From Schleiferiaceae bacterium (GTDB lineage Bacteria > Bacteroidota > Bacteroidia > Flavobacteriales > Schleiferiaceae), in the NCBI GenBank assembly GCA_023260615.1, contig JALQUY010000014.1, positions 1 to 9,003 of the forward strand: DNA of 9,003 bases. The letters run 5' to 3'. How positions within the stretch are numbered: position 1 is the first letter of the stretch; each line of letters begins with the position of its first letter. The notes below the pieces were generated by a model, which saw nothing but the letters and a program-made list of their open reading frames with translations, searched no databases and was not told where the DNA came from. The position numbers were made by a program, and so were the translations under genes. Of this stretch, positions 1 through 5,219 are shown piece by piece.

Positions 1-189
1 AACAGTAATACGTCCACCTAGCTGATATACGGTGTCTGCGTACCACGTTTCGTTGGCGGTAATGTTTTCAGAGATAATCTTAGTTTTGTTGTCACCAGGA
101 TTGGGATCCACAGGCGTCGTGGGATCACATGAGGCCAGTGAGACAGCTGCAACTGCAGCTAGAGCGAAAAGTTTGTGCGTCTTAAACAT
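1..189 (-). CDS. Lipoprotein, N-terminal 63 residues (3' end outside window)
   Basis: An open frame reads from ATG at 189 down to the window edge without a stop, giving 63 residues. It starts with a classical lipoprotein signal peptide: Lys at 4 and 6, a hydrophobic Leu/Ala/Val core, then the lipobox LASC with the lipidated Cys at residue 21. An exposed-looking linker rich in Asp, Thr, Pro and Asn follows (about 22-34), then ITANETWYADTVYQLGGRI. That last stretch resembles the opening of Bacteroidota secreted proteins that begin with 'NIT.NTTW' and continue into repetitive beta-rich (right-handed beta-helix-like) domains; the resemblance is from memory. The product is expected at the outer membrane or periplasm. 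The signal peptide is clear, the function is unknown because most of the protein is missing. The gene is divergent from the response regulator at 421. Confidence 0.85.
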   Translation of the reverse strand, partial: MFKTHKLFALAAVAAVSLASCDPTTPVDPNPGDNKTKIISENITANETWYADTVYQLGGRITV

Positions 190-215
190 GATTCTATTCG
201 TTTGTTTGAATGCCG

Positions 216-223
216 CAAACCTA
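216..223 (-). promoter_or_regulatory. Candidate -7 element for the lipoprotein gene
   Basis: Read on the minus strand, 223-216 is TAGGTTTG, an exact match to the Bacteroidota -7 consensus TAnnTTTG. It lies 26 bp upstream of the ATG at 189, which would give a leader of about 20 nt. No good TTG sits at the usual -33 distance; the nearest candidate is a CTG at 243-241 with a 17-bp spacer. The call therefore rests on the -7 box and its position. Confidence 0.4.
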
Positions 224-230
224 TTGGGCC

Positions 231-319
231 AATGTTAGCGCAGGTTTAAATCCAAGTGAACAAATCTTTTTAGGGCAATTGGTAATCTTTTGCTAACATT
301 GACAACGGCTTGTGTTAGC
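231..319. repeat. AATGTTAGC / GCTAACATT inverted repeats
   Basis: AATGTTAGC at 231-239 is the exact reverse complement of GCTAACATT at 292-300. A further TGTTAGC lies at 313-319 and forms a second inverted pair with GCTAACA at 292-298 (14 bp between arms). The region separates two divergent genes, so these may be operator half-sites rather than RNA hairpins. The same 9-mer recurs at 5141-5149 in the other divergent promoter region. The repeats are directly visible; a regulator binding there is inference. Confidence 0.5.
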
Positions 320-407
320 CAACCGCCCCCTGAGCGTTATCGTATTGTTAATCGAGTGCAATCGTGCAAAGCGCAGGGTATCTTTGGGTAACAATCTTTG
401 GGTAACA
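283..407 (+). repeat. Three copies of a 16-bp motif, two in tandem
   Basis: The motif is approximately WATCTTTKGSTAACA. Copies lie at 283-298 (TAATCTTTTGCTAACA), 378-393 (GTATCTTTGGGTAACA) and 392-407 (CAATCTTTGGGTAACA). The last two come from a perfect 14-bp tandem duplication (TCTTTGGGTAACAA at 381-394 and 395-408) ending 12 bp before the response regulator start. OmpR/PhoB-family regulators commonly bind direct repeats, so an autoregulatory site is possible. The middle copy also contains the candidate -7 element, so the duplication could instead be a chance slippage product in the promoter. Confidence 0.5.
356..386 (+). promoter_or_regulatory. Candidate promoter of the two-component operon
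   Basis: TATCTTTG at 379-386 matches the Bacteroidota -7 consensus TAnnTTTG exactly. A GTG at 356-358 stands 20 bp upstream where TTG would be expected. Transcription would begin near 393, leaving a leader of about 28 nt before the ATG at 421. The duplicated 14-mer places a weaker second -7-like box (AATCTTTG) at 393-400. Confidence 0.5.
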
Positions 408-420
408 AATTGTAAATGCC

Positions 421-1101
421 ATGGCCAAACGTACCATTCTTCTAGTAGACGATGATCCAGATATTCGGGAGTTTGTTTCGTTCAACCTGGATAAAGAGGG
501 CTTCAAAGTAGAAACGGCTAAAAATGGCGCGGAGGGCGTGGAGCTGTGTAAGAAGCACAAGCCCGACTTAGTCCTCTTGGATGTGATGATGCCGGGCATG
601 GACGGCATTGAAGCCTGTGAGCTTATTCGGGCAACCCCAGAAATTGCCCATACGCTGATTGCTTTTCTGAGCGCTCGAGGAGAAGACTATTCTCAAGTGG
701 CAGGCTTTGAATCCGGTGCCGACGATTACATCACAAAGCCTATTCGACCCAAAGTTCTCGTGAGCCGCATCAAGGCGCTTTTGCGGCGGAATGCGCCATC
801 GGAGGAATCTACCACTACCATGATTCAAAGCGGCAACCTTCGCATTGATTTGGAGAAGTACCAAGTATACCTGGGCGAAGAAAGTTTGGACATGCCGCGA
901 AAGGAATTCGAACTTTTACAACTTCTGGCCAGCAAGCCTGGCAAGGTTTTTTCCCGCGATTCCATTATGGACCGAGTATGGGGAACGGAGGTGGTCGTGG
1001 GTGGTCGAACGATTGACGTACACATCCGTAAAATCCGCGAAAAAATTGGGGACGACCGCATCAAAACCATCAAGGGCGTTGGCTACAAGTTTGAAGAGTA
1101 A
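421..1101 (+). CDS. OmpR/PhoB-family DNA-binding response regulator
   Basis: This 226-residue protein has the standard two-domain build of the family. The receiver domain covers about residues 4-122. It has the acidic pocket D10-D12, phospho-acceptor D54 in LLDVMMPGMDG, switch residue S84 in FLSA, and the conserved K106 in the TKP motif. The winged-helix DNA-binding domain covers about 135-225 and ends with the diagnostic RTIDVHIRKIREKIG and IKGVGYKF elements. Phosphorylation by the kinase encoded 6 bp downstream should promote dimerisation and binding to direct-repeat operators. The sequence resembles Bacteroidota regulators often annotated PhoB/PhoP, but no phosphate-uptake genes are nearby, so I leave the symbol empty. 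A tandem repeat just upstream could be an autoregulatory site. The ATG at 421 fits the domain start and the candidate promoter. Confidence 0.96.
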   Translation: MAKRTILLVDDDPDIREFVSFNLDKEGFKVETAKNGAEGVELCKKHKPDLVLLDVMMPGMDGIEACELIRATPEIAHTLIAFLSARGEDYSQVAGFESGADDYITKPIRPKVLVSRIKALLRRNAPSEESTTTMIQSGNLRIDLEKYQVYLGEESLDMPRKEFELLQLLASKPGKVFSRDSIMDRVWGTEVVVGGRTIDVHIRKIREKIGDDRIKTIKGVGYKFEE

Positions 1102-1107
1102 GTCGGC

Positions 1108-2181
1108 ATGCTAGACCGCCCAGAACGCATTGCCTTTTTTGTGGCGGCCTGTTTGGGCCCCGTGGTCTGGGGCGTCATGTTCGCCCTTTTTGTGTTGGTG
1201 AGCACCCCTTCAGGCGGTTTGCCCCTTCCTGTGGAGGAGATTCCCTTTCTAGAAATTACGTTGCTCAGCATTTTTGTCGCATCCGCAGTGGCTTTTCTTG
1301 TGGAGGCTCTGGTGCGTCAGTTCCTGTACACGCGTTTGCTGAAGATTTACAAGGTGATTTCGAACCCTGAAAAGTACCGAAATGCCTTGCTGGCAGATGC
1401 CGAGGAAATTGGCAAGGTGGAGATGGAAGTTCGAAGCTGGGCACAGCGCACGTCTACCGAGGTCGTTAGCTTGCAGGCTCGGGACGATGTTCGGCGCGAG
1501 TTCATCGCCAACCTCTCGCACGAATTGCGCACCCCCATTTTTAACATTCAAGGTTACCTGCTTACCCTTTTAGACGGAGTAAAAGACAGCAAGGTTCGGA
1601 AAGAGTATTTGAAGAAAGCGAACCGAAATGTGGAACGCATGATTCGCCTCATTCAGGACATGGATGTTTTGGCGCGCTTGGAGTCCAGTCAGCTGGTCCT
1701 AAACAAAGAAACGTATAGCCTGACCGAGCAAGTCGAGGACGCCTTAGAGCAGTTGTCTGACCGTCTGCAGAGCACAGAAATTCAGGTGATTCGTGACTAC
1801 GATGCCGCACAATCTTGCCTCGTAAACGCCGATCCGGAGCGTATGGACCAGGTCATCCTCAATCTAATCAGTAATGCGATTAAATACTCGCGCGAAGGCG
1901 ATGGTGCATTCGTAAAGGTTTCCATCCAGGATGCGGAAAAAAACTACAACGTAACCATCGAAGACAACGGGATAGGCATCGCAAAAGAAGATTTGACGCG
2001 CGTTTTTGAACGCTTCTACCGCGTGGACCGGAGCCGAACACACACCAAAAAAATTGGTGGAACGGGACTGGGATTGGCCATTGTTAAGCACATCATAGAG
2101 GCTCATGGACACTCGATTAAAGTGACCAGCGCCTTGGGGGCAGGGACTACTTTTTCCTTTTCGATTTCAAAGGGAAGCTGA
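1108..2181 (+). CDS. Membrane sensor histidine kinase, partner of the upstream regulator
   Basis: The protein has 357 residues. Two membrane segments lie at about 9-32 and 48-69, separated by only about 15 residues rich in Pro and Gly. A linker of about 60 residues (no clear HAMP or PAS domain visible) leads to the HisKA dimerisation domain, with phospho-acceptor H138 in FIANLSHELRTP. The HATPase_c domain has the N box NLISNAIKY (catalytic N256), G1 box DNGIG (286-290), F box FERFYRVD (300-307) and G2 box GGTGLGLAI (317-325). All catalytic boxes are intact, so it should autophosphorylate and pass phosphate to D54 of the regulator. It is PhoR-like in its catalytic half. The very short external loop argues against a large periplasmic ligand domain. 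The 6-bp gap from the regulator indicates an operon. The signal is unknown. Confidence 0.95.
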   Translation: MLDRPERIAFFVAACLGPVVWGVMFALFVLVSTPSGGLPLPVEEIPFLEITLLSIFVASAVAFLVEALVRQFLYTRLLKIYKVISNPEKYRNALLADAEEIGKVEMEVRSWAQRTSTEVVSLQARDDVRREFIANLSHELRTPIFNIQGYLLTLLDGVKDSKVRKEYLKKANRNVERMIRLIQDMDVLARLESSQLVLNKETYSLTEQVEDALEQLSDRLQSTEIQVIRDYDAAQSCLVNADPERMDQVILNLISNAIKYSREGDGAFVKVSIQDAEKNYNVTIEDNGIGIAKEDLTRVFERFYRVDRSRTHTKKIGGTGLGLAIVKHIIEAHGHSIKVTSALGAGTTFSFSISKGS

Positions 2182-2225
2182 CGAATCTCATACTTTGAGC
2201 TGAACGTCTGCCGTACCTTTCGGTC

Positions 2226-3176
2226 ATGGACGACGCCATCGCCGGGCGCATTAAGGCCCTTCAAGAAAAATACGCTGCCTCGGGGCAGGAATTGCTCGAC
2301 TTTTTGGACGGCTTGCTCGAGGCCGATTACTTGACCTATTGGGACTATATCCGTTTGGACAGTTTGCTGAGCTTGCAACAGCCCCGAACGTCCCACCACG
2401 ACGAGCCCATCTTCATCATGTACCACCAAATCACGGAGCTCTACTTCAAATTGGTGCTCCATGAATTGGAGCCCATGGTCGCCGCGAAATCCACCGACCA
2501 AGAAGCCCTGACAGAGGCCATACGCCGAGCCAACCGCTACTTTGGCGCCTTGGAGCACAGCTTTGGCGTCATGGTGGACGGCATGAACCGCGAGCAGTTT
2601 TTGCGCTTCCGAATGGCCCTCATTCCTGCAAGCGGCTTCCAGTCTGGACAGTACCGCATGATCGAGCTCGCCAGTGCCAAGCTCAACGACCTCGTTCACC
2701 TCGAAAAACGCGACCAGCTGGCTTCAGAGATGAACACAGATACTTTGCTCGAAAACATCTATTGGTTGCGCGGCGCCACGTTAGAAAAGGACGGCCAAAA
2801 AACCCTTACCCTTCAGCAGTTTGAGCTGAAGTACGGCGAAGAGTTCAGCAAGCGCGCCCGGAGGACCCAGGGCCGATCCATATCGGAGCAAGCCGCCCGG
2901 CTTCATGCGGAAGGCACTCTTAGCGAATCCCTTCAGAGAGAACTGCGTGCCTTTGACCAATACGTCAACGTCTTATGGCCCTTGCAGCACTACCGCTCTG
3001 CAGTGCGCTACTTGGCCAAGCAGCCTATGGACGCGCGCGCAACGGGGGGCACAAATTGGCAGAAGTACCTCCCTCCTCGCTTTCAAAAGCGCATTTTCTT
3101 CCCCTTTTTATGGAGTGCTACGGAGGTCGACGAGTGGGGCAAATCCTTCGTGGATCGCTATGTTACGGAAGGGTAA
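2226..3176 (+). CDS. kynA: Tryptophan 2,3-dioxygenase (heme enzyme)
   Basis: The enzyme opens the indole ring of L-tryptophan with O2 to give N-formylkynurenine, the first step of the kynurenine pathway, in the cytoplasm. The 316-residue length is near that of bacterial homologues (about 300). Family motifs are clear: YLTYWDYIRLDSLL (35-48), the distal-pocket segment FIMYHQITELYFK (F63 and H67 match the F/H pair of the Xanthomonas enzyme), SGFQSGQYRMIEL (136-148) with substrate-carboxylate Arg R144, and the C-terminal HYRSAVRYL segment with H255 as likely proximal heme ligand. ATGGTNW (272-278) replaces the usual GTGGTSG substrate loop, about four residues further from the His than in the Xanthomonas enzyme. 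It starts 44 bp after the kinase gene and could be read through from it. No other kynurenine-pathway gene is in the window. Confidence 0.93.
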   Translation: MDDAIAGRIKALQEKYAASGQELLDFLDGLLEADYLTYWDYIRLDSLLSLQQPRTSHHDEPIFIMYHQITELYFKLVLHELEPMVAAKSTDQEALTEAIRRANRYFGALEHSFGVMVDGMNREQFLRFRMALIPASGFQSGQYRMIELASAKLNDLVHLEKRDQLASEMNTDTLLENIYWLRGATLEKDGQKTLTLQQFELKYGEEFSKRARRTQGRSISEQAARLHAEGTLSESLQRELRAFDQYVNVLWPLQHYRSAVRYLAKQPMDARATGGTNWQKYLPPRFQKRIFFPFLWSATEVDEWGKSFVDRYVTEG

Positions 3177-4224
3177 GATCAAGGACGAGTTGCTCATTTT
3201 TCCACCGCTTGAAGTCGCCCTGGGCTGCGAAATGGCGAAGTATATCGGTTAAAATTTCTTCGGTTTGATCCGGGCAGTGCAAGGCTTTGGGAGCGGGACT
3301 TTTCAACCATTTTCGCAAGGCTTTCACATTTTTCTTCTTCAACTTAGAAAAGTGCCAAGCGCCACATTCAACGGCAGCAGCTGCATTGCAAGCCTGTTCG
3401 TATTGATTCTTTATGGGAACGACGGCTACGCGTTTTCCATGGAAGAGGGCCTCCGTTGGAAGTTCAAATCCTGCACCACATAGGACGGAATCAGCGCATT
3501 GGAACGATTGAAGAAACTGTGTGGAATCGATGGGTAGCACCGTCACAAGCTCCACCGTGTAAGCCGAAAATGCGCCTTTGAAGTAGGCGTTAACGGGCAC
3601 GTCTAAACTCGTTAGAATAGGGAGCAATTTTTCAGGCGTGTAGGCGGGCAGGTAAACTAACAAACTACCGGATGGGGTTTGGGGTAGATTCCGAATTTCC
3701 TTCCGAATTACGGGGGGAAATACAAAAGGTTCCAGCGCTTTAAAGTGAAAGCCATTTGCGGCCTGATAAGGAGCAAACCAATACATTCCCTTCTCGAGCC
3801 AGGGCTTCTTAGACTTGGGGCGGGGAGCGTCAGGATGTAACACAGCCGCCTGATGACTCAAAGCGAATACAGGAATGCCTCGAATCCGTCCTGCCCACGC
3901 ACTTACCGGTTCAAAATCATTCAGAATAAAATCATAGGACGTCACTGGGCTCTGCCAAACGTCCCATAGAAACTTAAACAGGCGGTTTTTTAGAAGCGTT
4001 CGCCCGAGGTGGACACTTCCCTTTTTCCCATAATACAAGGTGAAGCCGTGAAGCTTGCGCTGGATAGGAAAGGGCAATGAAAGTTCAGATTGTGTACCAG
4101 AAACCCACACGTGAATTTCATGGTTCCCCAATGTTTGAAGCAGGGGAACGATTTCCCTTGCTCGGGCCATGTGTCCATTGCCTGTGCCTTGGAGTGCGTA
4201 AAGAATTTTAAGTGGCCGATCCAT
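3163..4224 (-). CDS. GT-B-fold (MurG-like) glycosyltransferase family protein
   Basis: The protein has 353 residues with no signal peptide or membrane helix, so it probably acts at the inner face of the cytoplasmic membrane. The N-terminal Rossmann half opens with KILYALQGTGNGHMARA; the Gly-rich GTGNGH (13-18) is the typical first loop of GT-B enzymes handling lipid or glycan acceptors. DFEPVSAWAGR lies at 103-113. The C-terminal half carries the nucleotide-sugar-binding pattern CGAGFELPTEAL (249-260) followed by VVPIKNQYEQ (268-277), as in MurG-like transferases, and ends in a basic tail. Donor and acceptor cannot be named from sequence. The ATG is 1 bp after the stop of the phosphoesterase gene, which implies translational coupling and a shared pathway. 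Its last 14 bp overlap the dioxygenase gene tail to tail. Confidence 0.85.
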   Translation of the reverse strand: MDRPLKILYALQGTGNGHMARAREIVPLLQTLGNHEIHVWVSGTQSELSLPFPIQRKLHGFTLYYGKKGSVHLGRTLLKNRLFKFLWDVWQSPVTSYDFILNDFEPVSAWAGRIRGIPVFALSHQAAVLHPDAPRPKSKKPWLEKGMYWFAPYQAANGFHFKALEPFVFPPVIRKEIRNLPQTPSGSLLVYLPAYTPEKLLPILTSLDVPVNAYFKGAFSAYTVELVTVLPIDSTQFLQSFQCADSVLCGAGFELPTEALFHGKRVAVVPIKNQYEQACNAAAAVECGAWHFSKLKKKNVKALRKWLKSPAPKALHCPDQTEEILTDILRHFAAQGDFKRWKNEQLVLDLTLP

Positions 4225-4225
4225 T

Positions 4226-5047
4226 TTATTCGCTGAGCAGCTGGGCTAAAAGTTGAGAAGGAGAGGCATCTACTTTTTCATCCGACTCTTCTTCGCTTGT
4301 GTCCGCCAAAGGGTATGTGTACAAGGTCCATTGGGTGCCATCCCATTCCAGGGCGGTTAAATTTTCAATCCAGTCGCCCGAATTCAAATAGGAAATGGGC
4401 CCGTGACTTGTTTCAATGGTTCGCATTTGAGGCTGGTGAATGTGCCCGCAAATCACTTGATCATAGCCTTTCGATTTGGCCATTTCGGCTGCAGCAAACT
4501 CAAAATCGCCGATATACTTGACCGCTTTTTTTACACTGTCCTTGATGACCTTACTCAAGGAGTATTTTTCTCTGCCCAATACGGCCAAGAGTCTATTGAT
4601 GTAGTGGTTGAGCCAAATCAGGAGGTCGTAACTCCAGCCTCCCAGTTTTGCCAGCCAGCGAGCATTTTGAATGGATGCATCAAAAATATCTCCGTGGAAA
4701 ATCCACGTTTTAGTGCCCCCAAAATCAAGGACGATCTGATTTCTAAGATGGATGTTTCCCATGTCACTATCCGCAAATCGGCGCAATAGCTCATCGTGAT
4801 TCCCAGTGATGTAAATGATTTCGGTGCCTTTTTGGGCCAACGTGATCAAGTACTTTAACACTTTTAAATGAGACTTTGGGAAATAGCGCTTTTTAAAGTT
4901 CCATATGTCTATGATGTCCCCGTTGAGGATAATGCGTTCGGTGCGAATGCTCTTAAGATACTTGAGCAGTTCTTTGGCATGGCACCCAAAGGTTCCAAGG
5001 TGGATATCTGAAAGCACCACGGCTTGTATACTGCGTTTCTCCCCCAT
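4226..5047 (-). CDS. LpxH-like metallophosphoesterase (UDP-2,3-diacylglucosamine diphosphatase family)
   Basis: This is a calcineurin-like phosphoesterase of 273 residues. Binuclear metal-site motifs appear in order: SDIHLGT (D14, H16), NGDIIDIW (D44), TGNHDE (N83, H84), FHGDIFD (H118) and CGHIHQP (H202, H204). The FHGD and YLNSGDW (220-226) segments fit the branch often annotated UDP-2,3-diacylglucosamine hydrolase, which splits the pyrophosphate of the lipid A precursor, but many Bacteroidota members are LpxH paralogues of unproven substrate. An acidic, low-complexity tail follows 249. I chose ATG at 5047: the ORF can extend to 5095, but that codon is TTG, the added 16 residues look non-conserved, and they overlap a likely promoter. 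First gene of an operon with the glycosyltransferase. Confidence 0.87.
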   Translation of the reverse strand: MGEKRSIQAVVLSDIHLGTFGCHAKELLKYLKSIRTERIILNGDIIDIWNFKKRYFPKSHLKVLKYLITLAQKGTEIIYITGNHDELLRRFADSDMGNIHLRNQIVLDFGGTKTWIFHGDIFDASIQNARWLAKLGGWSYDLLIWLNHYINRLLAVLGREKYSLSKVIKDSVKKAVKYIGDFEFAAAEMAKSKGYDQVICGHIHQPQMRTIETSHGPISYLNSGDWIENLTALEWDGTQWTLYTYPLADTSEEESDEKVDASPSQLLAQLLSE

Positions 5048-5066
5048 AGGTTGGAATGAGATTGGA

Positions 5067-5095
5067 TTTGTACAAAGCAATGAGCCGCATGTCAA
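5067..5095 (-). promoter_or_regulatory. Candidate promoter of the phosphoesterase-glycosyltransferase operon
   Basis: On the minus strand TTGACA (5095-5090) is followed after 17 bp by TACAAA (5072-5067), a sigma70-like arrangement with a weak -10. A -7-like TTGCTTTG (5080-5073, one mismatch to TAnnTTTG) lies in the same place. The palindrome TTTGTACAAA occupies 5067-5076. Transcription from here would start downstream of the TTG at 5095 and support ATG 5047 as start codon. Neither box set is a full match, so this is tentative. Confidence 0.3.
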
Positions 5096-5167
5096 TGTGA
5101 TGTTATCCGCTAATTATCAGTAGGGTATACTTTTTAGCCGAATGTTAGCCACAGGTTATCCATACTC

Positions 5168-5201
5168 TTGATGGCTTTCCCGCTTGTAAAGCGTAGTTTT
5201 G
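5168..5201 (+). promoter_or_regulatory. Candidate promoter of the M23 peptidase gene
   Basis: TAGTTTTG at 5194-5201 is an exact match to the Bacteroidota -7 element TAnnTTTG. A TTG at 5168-5170 lies 23 bp upstream as a -33 candidate, slightly further than usual. The transcript would start near 5208 and leave a leader of about 12 nt before the ATG at 5220. An AATGTTAGC copy (5141-5149), shared with the region near 231, lies just upstream. Confidence 0.5.
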
Positions 5202-5219
5202 GGCTTTCCTGATTTCGCC

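Noticed and set aside
32..238. 68-codon plus-strand frame at the left edge
   Set aside because: The opposite strand encodes a lipoprotein signal peptide and lipobox in frame to the edge, which explains this stretch better.
2191..2225. Possible separate promoter for the dioxygenase gene (TACCTTTC at 2214-2221)
   Set aside because: It matches TAnnTTTG at seven of eight positions but lies only 4 bp before the ATG, too close to serve as its promoter. Read-through from the kinase gene is as likely.
2103..2699. 198-codon open frame on the minus strand opposite the kinase end and dioxygenase
   Set aside because: It is antisense to two genes with clear family motifs and has no domain of its own.
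5048..5095. N-terminal extension of the phosphoesterase to 5095
   Set aside because: The extended start is TTG, the extra residues look unlike the family N-terminus, and the DNA has promoter-like boxes. ATG 5047 puts SDIHLGT at the usual distance from the start.
5150..5163. DnaA-box-like TTATCCATA near 5156
   Set aside because: A single imperfect copy without a cluster, AT-rich unwinding element or replication genes nearby. It is not evidence for an origin.
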